64,000 nt of DNA from Thalassotalea sp. G2M2-11 (GCF_017168195.1 NZ_JADNYL010000001.1:1240001-1304000), one strand, 5' to 3'. Counted from the first letter of the stretch, positions 1 through 8,077 are shown. Translations and numbers: made by a program. The notes: generated by a model not told the origin, from the sequence alone.

Positions 1-1236
1 ATCTCACTCACAGTGTTACTTGTTAGTCACAGTATAATGAGTAGAAAAATAGGTGCTGCTAATCAGTATTTAATGTGGAGCATAGTTCCGATGAGTTTAA
101 TCGCCTATTTGCTGCCGTTACCTGTTGTGCAACATTCGCTAGCTGTTAGCTCACAAGTGAGCCGTTATATTGTTAATCCTACACAAGATATCACGCCATT
201 AGTCAGCTCTGATTTTTTTATCTATTTATGGTTATCGGTTAGTACCTTGATGTTGGCTTATTGGTTAGTTGTTCATATTCATTTTGTTCGTCATTTGTCG
301 TTAAAAAAGCTGACATTTGCTCAGCTTGCGCAATTACCTTTTGATGGTGAACCGCCTAAACAACTTGCGACTTATTATAGTGAACAGGCCTATAGCCCTA
401 TGTTGGTGGGATTATTCAAACAAAAATTGGTACTGCCGACGAATTTTCACTCGCTTTATAACTTAGAGCAGCAACAACTGATTTTACAACACGAGATTTG
501 TCATTTTGATCGCAATGACATTTATTGGAACCTAGTGGCGTTTATTTTGGTGGCGTTATTTTGGTTTCACCCCTTGGTTTGGCTTGCGTATTTTCGCTTT
601 CGTCGTGACCAAGAACTTTCCTGTGACTCACGTGTTTTGGCGCGCAAGCACATGAGCAGCAGGGTTAACTACAGCAAGGCGTTATTGGTTGCAGCGCAAA
701 CCGCACCACGTATCGCTTTTGCGCAATTATCATTTAAAAAGTATGGAGATAAAGCCATTATGTTTGAACGAATTAAACAAATTAAGGCAAATCATAAAGC
801 ATCAACTTTAAGCGTGTCACTGGTCTCTTTAATGACGGTCGCCATGTTATCAAGCTTTAGCTACGCAGGTAACCTTGGCCAAGGTGATGTTAAACAACAG
901 TACCGAACACCACCCAAAGAACAAGCCATTTCAAAACCAATTATGAGAGTTGAGCCAAAGTATCCTTTAAAAGCAGCAGAAGAGAAGATAGAAGGCTCGG
1001 TAGTCTTGAAATTTGATGTTAACACTGATGGCAACGTAATGAATGTTGAAGTGATGAAAGGCAAGCCGGCATATGTGTTTGATCGCGTTGCAATTGCTGC
1101 ACTGAAGAAATGGAAATATGAACCTGTCTCCAGTGTGGTAAGAAATAACTTAGTACAGCTAGATTTTCGTATGGATGAAAACTCAACATATGAAGATGTT
1201 GATTTAATTGAGAAAATTAACGTAGTAGAGCAATAG
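1..1236 (+). CDS. M56 (BlaR1/MecR1-type) membrane peptidase with C-terminal TonB domain, 5' end missing
   Basis: The reading frame is open to the left edge, so the gene begins outside the window; a GTG at 13 is only an internal possibility. Several hydrophobic segments precede a zinc-peptidase HEXXH motif (HEICH, about nt 491-505), followed by another membrane helix and an ELSCD segment typical of M56 peptidases. The last ~100 residues form a TonB-like energy-transducer domain (YP.. GSVVLKFDV.. ALKKWKYEP). Family knowledge: M56 proteins of the BlaR1/MecR1 type sense a signal and cleave a partner repressor (BlaI/CopY type), which would be expected just upstream. The TonB fusion suggests periplasmic or envelope contact. 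The substrate cannot be inferred. Confidence 0.85.
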   Translation: MSLTVLLVSHSIMSRKIGAANQYLMWSIVPMSLIAYLLPLPVVQHSLAVSSQVSRYIVNPTQDITPLVSSDFFIYLWLSVSTLMLAYWLVVHIHFVRHLSLKKLTFAQLAQLPFDGEPPKQLATYYSEQAYSPMLVGLFKQKLVLPTNFHSLYNLEQQQLILQHEICHFDRNDIYWNLVAFILVALFWFHPLVWLAYFRFRRDQELSCDSRVLARKHMSSRVNYSKALLVAAQTAPRIAFAQLSFKKYGDKAIMFERIKQIKANHKASTLSVSLVSLMTVAMLSSFSYAGNLGQGDVKQQYRTPPKEQAISKPIMRVEPKYPLKAAEEKIEGSVVLKFDVNTDGNVMNVEVMKGKPAYVFDRVAIAALKKWKYEPVSSVVRNNLVQLDFRMDENSTYEDVDLIEKINVVEQ

Positions 1237-1301
1237 TAGATTGTTAGTTTAGTAGGACAAAGGGAATTTTGTCCTACTTGAATAAAGCTAGGAAAAGTTT
1301 G

Positions 1302-2060
1302 ATGAATGCAGTAAGTTTTGGTGTTGTATTACGTTGTGTTTGGTTGATTAGTCTACTGTCGATGAGTGCTTGCTCTTCAAAATTACATGTCCACATATTT
1401 AATGATAATTTATCTGAAACAGATTTAACGTTAATCGAAGATAAATTTAAATCATCAAAAATATTATACTCTATTAGTACAGTAAAAGTTCCTGAATCTA
1501 TTTCAAGCAATTCTATTCTTTATACGCCTTCTATTAGTTCTAATGCGCAAATTTATAAGGTAATTGAACTTTTAGAGTCTTCAGGTTTTGATATTTCATG
1601 GACTTCTATTTTAAAGGTAGACAATCACAGTTTTACTCACAATCATATGGGATTATATTTATTTTCAGATAAGCTGCATAAAAAACAAGAAATAAAGCCA
1701 TTCATTGAAGTAAATGAATACGGAAGTGTTAAGTGCGGTAGTTATTTAAGGTTGAACACTGATGCTAAATTTACAATTAATTTTGATATTTGGGATGTTG
1801 CATTAGACGATTACCGAGAGGTTAAGGTTGCAGGAACATGGCATTCAGACGATATAGATAAGATCACACTCAGTGCTAATAGTTGGCGTACAAGTTTGAG
1901 TTTCAAAAAACGGGTAAGTATTGAGCCTACACCTGATGGAGTTTTGAAAGAGATATCCTTACTTCCCATCACAGAAAATGAAAATATTGGCTTTTATTTA
2001 ACCGCATCAGAAAGTCAACCTAATGCTAATTGTGTTTATAGAACCTCTATATACCAATAA
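1302..2060 (+). CDS. Putative lipoprotein of unknown function
   Basis: A 252-residue protein starting at the ATG at 1302, which has AGGA about seven bases upstream; a TTG 33 bases earlier lacks a good ribosome site. The N-terminus is a hydrophobic signal followed by a lipobox-like SMSAC, so the mature protein should be lipid-anchored at Cys and act in the envelope. I do not recognise a family in the rest, which is rich in Ser, Thr and Asn and looks like beta structure. It follows the M56 peptidase gene by 65 bases on the same strand and may be co-transcribed with it. It is AT-rich relative to the genes around. Confidence 0.6.
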   Translation: MNAVSFGVVLRCVWLISLLSMSACSSKLHVHIFNDNLSETDLTLIEDKFKSSKILYSISTVKVPESISSNSILYTPSISSNAQIYKVIELLESSGFDISWTSILKVDNHSFTHNHMGLYLFSDKLHKKQEIKPFIEVNEYGSVKCGSYLRLNTDAKFTINFDIWDVALDDYREVKVAGTWHSDDIDKITLSANSWRTSLSFKKRVSIEPTPDGVLKEISLLPITENENIGFYLTASESQPNANCVYRTSIYQ

Positions 2061-2139
2061 TCTTGTATCACTTAGAGCAAATTTTTTGCTAGGTTGATTA
2101 AGGTCAAATAAAGTCTAGTTATTCGATCTATTCATAGTT

Positions 2140-2178
2140 AACCGTGCTGGATTAATAGTAAGATCACGGCTCTTTTTT
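2140..2178 (+). terminator. Hairpin plus T-tract upstream of tehB
   Basis: CCGTG and CACGG can pair around a loop and are followed by a run of six T. It lies after the lipoprotein gene and could end its transcript. The stem is short and imperfect. Confidence 0.4.
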
Positions 2179-2197
2179 CACAACTTAAGTCGTTTAC

Positions 2198-2764
2198 ATG
2201 AATGTTGATCTAAATAGCCGCTATGGTTTAAACCCTGCGCACAGTGAAGTCGTTGAAGCTTGTAAAATTATTGAACCCTGCAAGGTATTAGATATGGGGT
2301 GTTCTAACGGGCGTAATGCTGTATATCTTAGCCAGCAAGGTTTTGATGTGACCGCAATTGACACTAATCCCAGTGCGATTGATATGCTGAAAAGTATTAG
2401 TGTTGAAGAGAGCCTGGCTAACATTAACACTCAACTCTATGACATTAATAATGCAAACCTTAGCGAAGATTATGGCTTTATCAACTGTACCGTAACGCTG
2501 ATGTTTATCGACCCATTGAATGTCGAAGCGGTGCTGGCTGATATGCAAACACATACGCTCGCTGGCGGTTATAACTTGATTGTTTGTGCGATGAACACAG
2601 AAACACATCCATGCCCAGCACCTTTTCCATTTACTTTAAAAGCAGGGCAGTTAGCTGAAGCTTATAAAGGATGGGAAATGATTAAATACAATGAAGATGT
2701 TGGTACCATGCATAATGGCGCTAAATTGCAGTTTGCTACTATGTTGGCACGTAAACCCAGATAA
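2198..2764 (+). CDS. tehB: TehB-like SAM-dependent methyltransferase (tellurite resistance)
   Basis: A 188-residue class I methyltransferase. The SAM-binding motif I (VLDMGCSNGRNA, about residues 30-41) is followed by the acidic end of beta-2 (VTAIDTNP). The C-terminal half matches TehB closely: TLMFID, GGYNLIVCAMNT, HPCPAPFPF, GWEMIKYNEDVG and LQFATMLARK. TehB uses SAM to methylate or volatilise tellurite and acts in the cytosol. E. coli TehB is about 197 residues, so the length fits. There is no TehA gene beside it. The start ATG has only a weak upstream AG-rich stretch. The gene is the last chromosomal gene before the cassette array. Confidence 0.85.
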   Translation: MNVDLNSRYGLNPAHSEVVEACKIIEPCKVLDMGCSNGRNAVYLSQQGFDVTAIDTNPSAIDMLKSISVEESLANINTQLYDINNANLSEDYGFINCTVTLMFIDPLNVEAVLADMQTHTLAGGYNLIVCAMNTETHPCPAPFPFTLKAGQLAEAYKGWEMIKYNEDVGTMHNGAKLQFATMLARKPR

Positions 2765-2911
2765 GCATGCTTAGCTATAGTCGCTTACATTTGAGCTAAA
2801 GTATTGATGAGTTAGTTGATATTGCATCTGTGAGCGTGAAACGGGCATTGAAATATTTTCTTTCGATACTGATTTTATATCCAGAACCAACAAACTTCCC
2901 CTATATTCAGG

Positions 2912-2934
2912 AAAATGCGCAATTTGCGCATTTT
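2912..2934. promoter_or_regulatory. 23-bp perfect palindrome, candidate operator (copy 1)
   Basis: Eleven-base arms around a single central T, with core TGCGCAATTTGCGCA. The same core with a central C recurs at 3046-3060, so the two centres are 130 bp apart. Two copies of TGCGCAANTTGCGCA before one gene suggest binding of a dimeric regulator. No regulator for it is identified. Confidence 0.5.
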
Positions 2935-3045
2935 TGTCCTTAGACCACTTTGCTAACTTTCAAATATTTTCTTAGCTAGCAAAAGGTTAGTAAATTTGAT
3001 AATAATGTAGTAATCAGAAAAGTGAGCAATGGCGCGGTAGAAAAA

Positions 3046-3060
3046 TGCGCAACTTGCGCA
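3046..3060. promoter_or_regulatory. 15-bp palindrome, candidate operator (copy 2)
   Basis: TGCGCAACTTGCGCA, the same core as copy 1, ends 11 bases before the cassette boundary and 31 bases before the 3092 start codon. It lies outside the cassette by the boundary given here, so it would be a property of the chromosomal insertion site. Confidence 0.5.
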
Positions 3061-3091
3061 CTATTAAATTGTTAAATGCTACAGGACAGTT

Positions 3092-3793
3092 ATGAGTCAG
3101 GCTGCTAAATTTCAACGCAATAAAGATGAACAAAGTCGTTGCGTAGAAATTCACGACAAATTCAGAGACGACCTTCTTAAGAGGCAACTCTCCAACAGTG
3201 AGGGGTATGACAAAGCTATTTTGTCTTTATCTTCTGCTGGGCTAGCTTTATCACTCACAGCAATAAAATTTATAATACCATTAGATACAGCCCATTACTT
3301 ATGGGCAATAAAAACATCATGGTGGCTATTTTTTACAACAATTATTTGCTCATTACTTGCATATTTAATCGGAAATATAGCCATAGGTAAGCAACTCAAA
3401 ATTGCAGAAAAATATTACCTTGAGGGCTTAGTAAGCGCTCAAACAGAAAAAAATATATATACAACTATAAATTCATTTCTTAATAATATAACTGGGATTA
3501 TATTTGCTGTCGCAATATCCTTGGTTATTTATTTTGTTACTGCTAATTTGAATGGAGATCAACACGTGAAAGATAAAAATCTAACTAATACAAATATATC
3601 TAAAACCGTCACTTTTAGAGATAGTGCCCCCATACCCAACATGCAGATCGCACCAGGAGGTGAAAGTCGCGCAAAATTGAGCGCAGATCTTCCTTCAATG
3701 CAAATGGCTCCTGGAACTGTTGCGCCAGTAAGCGAATCTGCAGCCCCTACAGAAAGTAGTGGCTCATCAACAAAAGAAAATGAGAGTAAGTAG
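3092..3793 (+). CDS. Three-helix membrane protein of unknown function (first cassette)
   Basis: A 233-residue protein. A charged N-terminal 41 residues is followed by hydrophobic segments at about 42-64, 75-99 and 133-153, then a soluble tail rich in Pro, Ser and Ala that carries a near repeat (NMQIAPGG and SMQMAPGT, 26 residues apart). The segment SNSEGYDKAILSLSSAGLAL resembles uncharacterised membrane proteins I associate with accessory islands, but I cannot name a family with certainty. The gene fills cassette 3072-3886. GTTAAATGC at 3071 pairs with GCACTTAAC at 3793 with one mismatch. Two palindromes lie just upstream. Confidence 0.7.
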   Translation: MSQAAKFQRNKDEQSRCVEIHDKFRDDLLKRQLSNSEGYDKAILSLSSAGLALSLTAIKFIIPLDTAHYLWAIKTSWWLFFTTIICSLLAYLIGNIAIGKQLKIAEKYYLEGLVSAQTEKNIYTTINSFLNNITGIIFAVAISLVIYFVTANLNGDQHVKDKNLTNTNISKTVTFRDSAPIPNMQIAPGGESRAKLSADLPSMQMAPGTVAPVSESAAPTESSGSSTKENESK

Positions 3794-3794
3794 C

Positions 3795-3892
3795 ACTTAA
3801 CAAGCTAATAAATAAGGACTAAAAACAGTTTGCTGTTTTCGTTCCTCAACATTTTAGCAAACTATTTTTAGCCCATTATTAGGGCGTTATAC
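3795..3892 (+). other. attC site 1
   Basis: R'' ACTTAAC and R' GTTATAC enclose an imperfect hairpin (AGTTTGCT with AGCAAACT) about 98 bp long. Cleavage is expected at 3886/3887. Confidence 0.85.
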
Positions 3893-3904
3893 ATCAAGAG
3901 AGTT

Positions 3905-4336
3905 ATGAGTACATTTCACAATATTGCTAGAGCATTAATCATTAATAATAATCACGTTTTGCTTGTACGTGCCAAAGGGGCAAAAAATACTTTTCTGCCG
4001 GGTGGTCATATAGAGTTTGGCGAAACCGTTCAAGAAACAATTGCTCGTGAAATCAATGAAGAAATTGGATATGACTGTAAAGTGGGTGACTTCGTAGGTG
4101 CTATTGAACATATGTGGCCTGAAGATGTAAAAGATAACCACGAGATAAATTTAGTATTTCTAGTAGATGTTTTAGGTTTAGATTCCTCTGTTGAACCTGA
4201 ATCAAAAGAATCTCACTTAGATCTGTTCTGGGTTAAACTTTCAGAAATTAAAAACTATAATTTACAGCCAAGTCCTTTAAACGACTGGGTTCTTGGTCAT
4301 GCCAATAATAACTGGGCAACAACTATAAATGTATAA
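3905..4336 (+). CDS. Nudix hydrolase (integron cassette)
   Basis: A 143-residue single-domain protein. The Nudix box GX5EX7REUXEEXGU is complete: GHIEFGE, then TVQETIAREINEEIGYD, about residues 32-54. Family members hydrolyse nucleoside diphosphates linked to another moiety, with Mg2+ held by the REXXEE glutamates; the actual substrate cannot be read from sequence. The gene starts 13 bases after the attC1 R' box and its stop codon lies inside the attC2 R'' box, which is usual for cassettes. Nudix genes are common cassette cargo in marine gammaproteobacteria. GTTATACAT at 3886 is the reverse complement of ATGTATAAC at 4329. Confidence 0.9.
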   Translation: MSTFHNIARALIINNNHVLLVRAKGAKNTFLPGGHIEFGETVQETIAREINEEIGYDCKVGDFVGAIEHMWPEDVKDNHEINLVFLVDVLGLDSSVEPESKESHLDLFWVKLSEIKNYNLQPSPLNDWVLGHANNNWATTINV

Positions 4337-4426
4337 CAAGGCATTTAATCGGACAATTTACAGTTGGCTTGTTCGCTTCGCTTAATTTTAGCCAACTGCA
4401 AATTCCCGTTTAATGCGGCGTTATAT
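4331..4426 (+). other. attC site 2
   Basis: R'' GTATAAC and R' GTTATAT enclose a hairpin with CAGTTGGCT paired to AGCCAACTG. It is about 96 bp. Confidence 0.9.
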
Positions 4427-4441
4427 AACTATGGAAGGCTC

Positions 4442-4747
4442 ATGAGTTATCAGGAAGATAGAGACGAAATATTTAAAGAACAGAAAATTTATCAAAATGC
4501 AGCCAATACTTTATGGGGCGTTTTGTTTTTAATGTTTGCTGGTGTAGTTTGGCTCCCTGACTACGCATTTCCAATTGTAATCGTAGCCGTTTTAGTACTG
4601 GGTTTAAGTTTTTACTTTGTACGTACTGCACGTAAAAACAATTTAACTTGCTCAAGTTGTAATCGTAATCTAGTACCTACAGTTTTAGAGCTTGGAGAGA
4701 AATCGGAGCAATGCTACTGTCCAGCTTGTGGTAACAAAGTTATATAA
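4442..4747 (+). CDS. Small membrane protein with C-terminal zinc ribbon (integron cassette)
   Basis: A 101-residue protein. I take the ATG at 4442, which has GGAAGG seven bases upstream; the longer frame reaches back into attC2. An acidic N-terminus is followed by two membrane helices (about residues 22-39 and 43-63) and a CXXC...CXXC zinc ribbon (C70, C73, C93, C96) in the cytosol. The function is unknown; zinc ribbons of this kind bind metal for structure or to contact nucleic acid or protein. The cassette runs 4421-4837. Confidence 0.8.
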   Translation: MSYQEDRDEIFKEQKIYQNAANTLWGVLFLMFAGVVWLPDYAFPIVIVAVLVLGLSFYFVRTARKNNLTCSSCNRNLVPTVLELGEKSEQCYCPACGNKVI

Positions 4748-4843
4748 CAAGCCATTGCAGTGCGGGACTTTTAAAAGTTGGCTTTCCTCACTGCGTTCGT
4801 TATTTTAGCCAACAATTAAAAGCCCCTGAATGGGGCGTTAGGG
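4742..4843 (+). other. attC site 3
   Basis: R'' ATATAAC and R' GTTAGGG enclose AGTTGGCT...AGCCAACA stem sequences. It is about 102 bp. Confidence 0.9.
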
Positions 4844-4889
4844 CTATAGAAGTAGTCTGGTTAAATTTAACTATCAAAAGGAAATGAAT

Positions 4890-5366
4890 ATGAAAAATTT
4901 AAAATTGCTTTCAATCTTGGCTATATGTGTAACTTCGCTTGGCTGTAGTGTTTTACCTGTCAAAGTAGGAGTTAAGGAAAATAATTTCAGGTTTGAAAAC
5001 TTTAAAAGAGTAAATGGCTCAGACTCAGAGTATGTTCACTTAATGTGTCATCAAAAAAAACCAACCTCTTGGGCACAGCCTAAGCAATATTTGAGTGGTG
5101 AACATGATTTATGGGTTAAGGCTAGCACTTCAAATCGACACATTCCAAATAGTACAAGAGAAGCTTTTGTAAATTTCAAAGTGAAGTTGGAGCCTAACAA
5201 AAACTATATGCTAAACAGAAAAGTAGTTGACGATAAAATATCTATTTGGATACAAGAGGTAGACACAGGTTTAGGGGTTTCTGAGGTGTTGGTTACTCAA
5301 TTAAGGCAACCTTTATTGATTGAGCGTAATTTAAGAAAAACACAATGCGAATCAGGTTCTATATAA
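4890..5366 (+). CDS. Putative lipoprotein (integron cassette)
   Basis: A 158-residue protein. An upstream ATG at 4884 is in frame, but AAAGGA is better spaced for the ATG at 4890, which also gives a normal MKN start. The signal peptide ends in the lipobox SLGC, with Cys19 as the lipid-modified residue. I do not recognise the mature domain. The cassette runs 4838-5467. Its left end GTTAGGGC is the exact reverse complement of its own R'' GCCCTAAC, showing a complete cassette. Confidence 0.75.
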   Translation: MKNLKLLSILAICVTSLGCSVLPVKVGVKENNFRFENFKRVNGSDSEYVHLMCHQKKPTSWAQPKQYLSGEHDLWVKASTSNRHIPNSTREAFVNFKVKLEPNKNYMLNRKVVDDKISIWIQEVDTGLGVSEVLVTQLRQPLLIERNLRKTQCESGSI

Positions 5367-5372
5367 AAATAG

Positions 5373-5473
5373 CCCTAACAAGCCATTCAAGCAGGACTTT
5401 TAACAGTTGGCTAGGTTCCGCTTCGCTTGACATTTTAGCCAACAATTAAAAGCCTCTTAATGGGGCGTTATAA
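5373..5473 (+). other. attC site 4
   Basis: R'' CCCTAAC and R' GTTATAA enclose CAGTTGGCT...AGCCAACA stem sequences. It is about 101 bp and very like attC3. Confidence 0.9.
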
Positions 5474-5494
5474 ATTCAGGTCAAAGTTCAGAGT

Positions 5495-6241
5495 ATGAGT
5501 TCAACAAAAGAATATTGGTTCGCAGTTCAGGAAGAACAGAAAGAAGCGTGGATTCGCGATCATTTGGAAGATGAAGATAGTGACGAGTATTCTGATGAGT
5601 GGGAGCGATTGTCAGAAGAATATGATGAAAAAGAAGAATCATTTCGTGCTCAAGCAGAGCTTGAAGAAGAACTATATTGGTTAAATGAAAGGTCTTACTC
5701 AGAAGAATATATTAAATTCAATGAAGAAATATCAAAACTAAAGGAAATGCTAAATAAAATAGTAATCTTTGAGTTCAAAGAAACGATTATAAAAATGACT
5801 TATGCGCACTCTGTTACTCTTCTAGAATCATACCTTAGTGACACATTAAAATTACTAGTAGTTAAGCATCCTAACTTACTTGAGAATGCGATTTTAAATG
5901 TTGATGGTCTTAAAAAAGCTAAATTTTCACTAACTCAAATTAATAAATCACCTAATGGAGTTGTTAGCCTAGTTTTAGGTGAGCTATCTGATTATCTATA
6001 TCATAATATTCCTAAGGTAATTAATGTTTACTCGGCGGTTCTCGGTTGTAAATTAAACTTAGATATATCTGAAATTGATACAGTGACTAAAGTTCGTCAT
6101 GATATTGTGCATCGTGACGCTAAAACTAAAGATGGTAGTCCAATTGTCCTAAATGAGGAAGTGGCGCTTAAAGCTGTAACGGACATTGAGATCTTTGTAC
6201 ATGCTCTACAAGAACAAATTGATGGAGCAATGAATTTATAA
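5495..6241 (+). CDS. HEPN-domain protein, candidate RNase (integron cassette)
   Basis: A 248-residue protein. The N-terminal ~90 residues are very acidic and likely helical or coiled. The rest is alpha-helical and ends with the HEPN active-site signature R-X4-H: R201-HDIV-H206, within KVRHDIVHRD. This form is close to the RiboL-PSP-HEPN group, members of which are RNA-cleaving toxins or antiphage effectors. Only the motif and fold type are seen; RNase activity is inference. No antitoxin gene lies in the same cassette. The left end GTTATAAA is the reverse complement of its R'' TTTATAAC, so the cassette (5468-6333) is intact. Confidence 0.75.
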   Translation: MSSTKEYWFAVQEEQKEAWIRDHLEDEDSDEYSDEWERLSEEYDEKEESFRAQAELEEELYWLNERSYSEEYIKFNEEISKLKEMLNKIVIFEFKETIIKMTYAHSVTLLESYLSDTLKLLVVKHPNLLENAILNVDGLKKAKFSLTQINKSPNGVVSLVLGELSDYLYHNIPKVINVYSAVLGCKLNLDISEIDTVTKVRHDIVHRDAKTKDGSPIVLNEEVALKAVTDIEIFVHALQEQIDGAMNL

Positions 6242-6339
6242 CAAGCCATTACAGTAACGGGACTGCTAACAGCTTGCTCGGTTCCGCTTCGCTACACATT
6301 TTAGCAAGCTATTATCAGCCCCTGAATGGGGCGTTATGT
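6236..6339 (+). other. attC site 5
   Basis: R'' TTATAAC and R' GTTATGT enclose CAGCTTGCT...AGCAAGCT stem sequences. It is about 104 bp. Confidence 0.9.
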
Positions 6340-6353
6340 ATCTAGGAGTAGTT

Positions 6354-6734
6354 TTGAGTTCACGGTTTAATAAAAAAGCATTAATTCGTTGGAAGGTCTA
6401 TATTGATCGCTCAAAAATGTATATCGGATATGTACAATTCTTACTTATTATTTTTGTTTTCATAAAGTCATTAGGTGATAACCCTGTAACAAATTTTGTG
6501 TTTAACAGCCCACTAATCGCTGTACCGATTATTTTAATCATTTTTGTATTAGCTTCTTTGGTGCTCGGTTATTTAGATTCTAGGCTTGGGTTTCGTGAAG
6601 AAGAAATTAGAAATCACTCTAGGTCTAACCCTGTGTTAATGGATATTCAAAAATCTTTGGCTGAGTTAAATGAAAAGGTTTCTAGAATAGAACAAGATAA
6701 CAAGAATATTAAATCTAGTGAAAAAGATACATAA
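6354..6734 (+). CDS. Small two-helix membrane protein with C-terminal coiled coil (integron cassette)
   Basis: A 126-residue protein. I choose TTG at 6354 because AGGAG ends five bases upstream. The in-frame ATG at 6336 lies inside the attC5 R' box without a ribosome site and would add six residues. Two membrane segments (about residues 22-42 and 52-74) are followed by a soluble tail with a short heptad-like stretch (MDIQKSLAELNEKVSRIEQD). No family is recognised. The cassette runs 6334-6823 and its two ends match over ten bases. Confidence 0.7.
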   Translation: MSSRFNKKALIRWKVYIDRSKMYIGYVQFLLIIFVFIKSLGDNPVTNFVFNSPLIAVPIILIIFVLASLVLGYLDSRLGFREEEIRNHSRSNPVLMDIQKSLAELNEKVSRIEQDNKNIKSSEKDT

Positions 6735-6829
6735 CAAACGCATTAAAAATGGACGTCTAAAGCTTGGCTGGCGCTCATTCTTCGCTAATTTTAGCCAAGC
6801 TTTTTCCGCCCCTTATGCGGGCGTTAGAT
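6729..6829 (+). other. attC site 6
   Basis: R'' ACATAAC and R' GTTAGAT enclose AGCTTGGCT...AGCCAAGCT stem sequences. It is about 101 bp. Confidence 0.9.
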
Positions 6830-6859
6830 TACTTTAAATATTGTAGTAAGGATTAAATT

Positions 6860-7804
6860 TTGGAAGAAGTACAAGAAAAATGGATTTGTGGGTTCTGGAG
6901 AAGAATCGGGGCGCTGTTTATTGACACTCTTGTTTTAGGTGTTTTGGGATATGTTGTAGGTTTATTCCTTGAAGATATCTTTGTTCAGCTCGGTGGCTGG
7001 GGAAGATTAATTGGCTTTGTCGTATCAATTACATATTTTGGAGTTATGAATAGCTCTTTATCAAATGGCCAAACTATCGGTAAGAGAATACTAAATACCA
7101 AGGTTGTAGATTCATCCAATTCAACTATTAGTCTACCTAAATCATTTTTAAGGTATAGCTTCCTTGCAGTTCCATTTTCACTGAATGGAGCACAAATTAC
7201 TAACGAAGCATTGCTTTCATATTTAATGTATCCGTTGTCATTTATTATATTTGGTGGCTTATTTTCAATTTCTTACTTATATATTTTTAACCGTGCAACT
7301 CGGCAATCATTACATGACCTTGCTGTAGATACTTATGTTGTAAATACTGAGGTTAGCCCTGAAGAGTTACCTTCCGTGTGGAAACCGCACTTAGTTGTGG
7401 TTGCAGGTTTATTCGTTACAGCAGCCCTTGTACCAGTATTTACTTCCGACTTAGCTAAATCAGTACCTTTCAAAGGCTTATTAGCTACTCAGGAAGCAAT
7501 AAATAGTAACGAATCAGTAAAATATGCAGGTGTCACAGAAGGTTCAACTACTTTCACTTCGTCTGATTCAGGCACGACAACGACTACTTATGTGAATACA
7601 CAGGCTTTTCTCTATAAAAATAATGTTGACGATTCGGATATTGCCAAGCAATTAGCACAGGTGATAGTTAAAACTTATCCAGAGTCACTAAACAAAAACT
7701 TGATTCAAGTAACGCTTACTTATGGTTATGATATTGGTATTGCATCAAAGTGGAATAGTTACAACCACCAGTTTAACCCTCAAGAGTTAAATCGTTCGGA
7801 GTAG
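6860..7804 (+). CDS. RDD-family membrane protein (integron cassette)
   Basis: A 314-residue protein starting at TTG with AAGGA upstream. The RDD domain fills about residues 1-150, with the motif GFWRRIGALFIDTLVLG, the signature GQTIGKRILNTKVVD and HDLAVDTYVV at its end. A further membrane helix (about 175-192) and a ~120-residue soluble region rich in Ser and Thr follow. RDD proteins are small multi-helix membrane proteins; some are linked to ion transport, but the function here is unknown. The cassette starts at 6824, and its attC is cut short after the R'' box by IS remnants. Confidence 0.8.
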   Translation: MEEVQEKWICGFWRRIGALFIDTLVLGVLGYVVGLFLEDIFVQLGGWGRLIGFVVSITYFGVMNSSLSNGQTIGKRILNTKVVDSSNSTISLPKSFLRYSFLAVPFSLNGAQITNEALLSYLMYPLSFIIFGGLFSISYLYIFNRATRQSLHDLAVDTYVVNTEVSPEELPSVWKPHLVVVAGLFVTAALVPVFTSDLAKSVPFKGLLATQEAINSNESVKYAGVTEGSTTFTSSDSGTTTTTYVNTQAFLYKNNVDDSDIAKQLAQVIVKTYPESLNKNLIQVTLTYGYDIGIASKWNSYNHQFNPQELNRSE

Positions 7805-7809
7805 TCGTA

Positions 7810-7836
7810 ATCTAACAAGAGACTATGGCGTCAATG
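7810..7836 (+). other. Truncated attC site 7
   Basis: R'' ATCTAAC followed by about 20 bases, then abrupt change to IS3-type sequence. The R'' box matches the left end of the RDD cassette over ten bases, so the site was once complete. Confidence 0.75.
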
Positions 7837-8068
7837 TGGTCTTGACCCGTTTTAGTGGACACCTCTTCATTACATTGAGGAGGCTACAATGCCTAGATAT
7901 ACCCAACCTAAAAAGACATGGTTTTATCCTGTCGATTTCAAAATCAAAGCAGTCGAACTAAGCTTAAACGACAATGTTATGTCTAAGGATGTTGCAGAGG
8001 CACTCGATATACACCCGTTAATGCTCTGTCGTTGGCGTAAAGAATATCGTGAAGGAAAGTTTAACAAC
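7837..8068 (+). mobile_element. IS3-family remnant, left end copy 1
   Basis: The segment begins TGGTCTTGACCCGTTTTAG, carries the start of a transposase orfA, and stops after about 232 bases. The same terminus begins again at 8069, so it is a left end without a right end. Confidence 0.7.
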
Positions 8069-8077
8069 TGGTCTTGA
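7889..8077 (+). pseudogene. IS3-family transposase OrfA fragment
   Basis: A 62-codon frame. It starts MPRYTQPKKTWFYPVDFKIK and contains the N-terminal helix-turn-helix of IS3-family OrfA (AVELSL.. DVAEALDIHP.. LCRWRKEYREG). OrfA is normally about 100 residues with a leucine zipper and OrfB downstream. Here it ends after EGKF, where it runs into the second copy of the IS terminus, and there is no OrfB. It is therefore not functional. A good ribosome site (GAGGAGG) remains. Confidence 0.8.

Larger units (their letters stand above)
2765..3091. other. Intergenic region between tehB and the first cassette gene
   Basis: No gene is seen in these 327 bases. The region holds two related palindromes (entered separately), an imperfect inverted repeat around 2948-2992 (TTTGCTAAC against GGTTAGTAAA), and the left boundary of the first integron cassette at 3071/3072. 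It should also carry the promoter of the 3092 gene. Confidence 0.6.
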
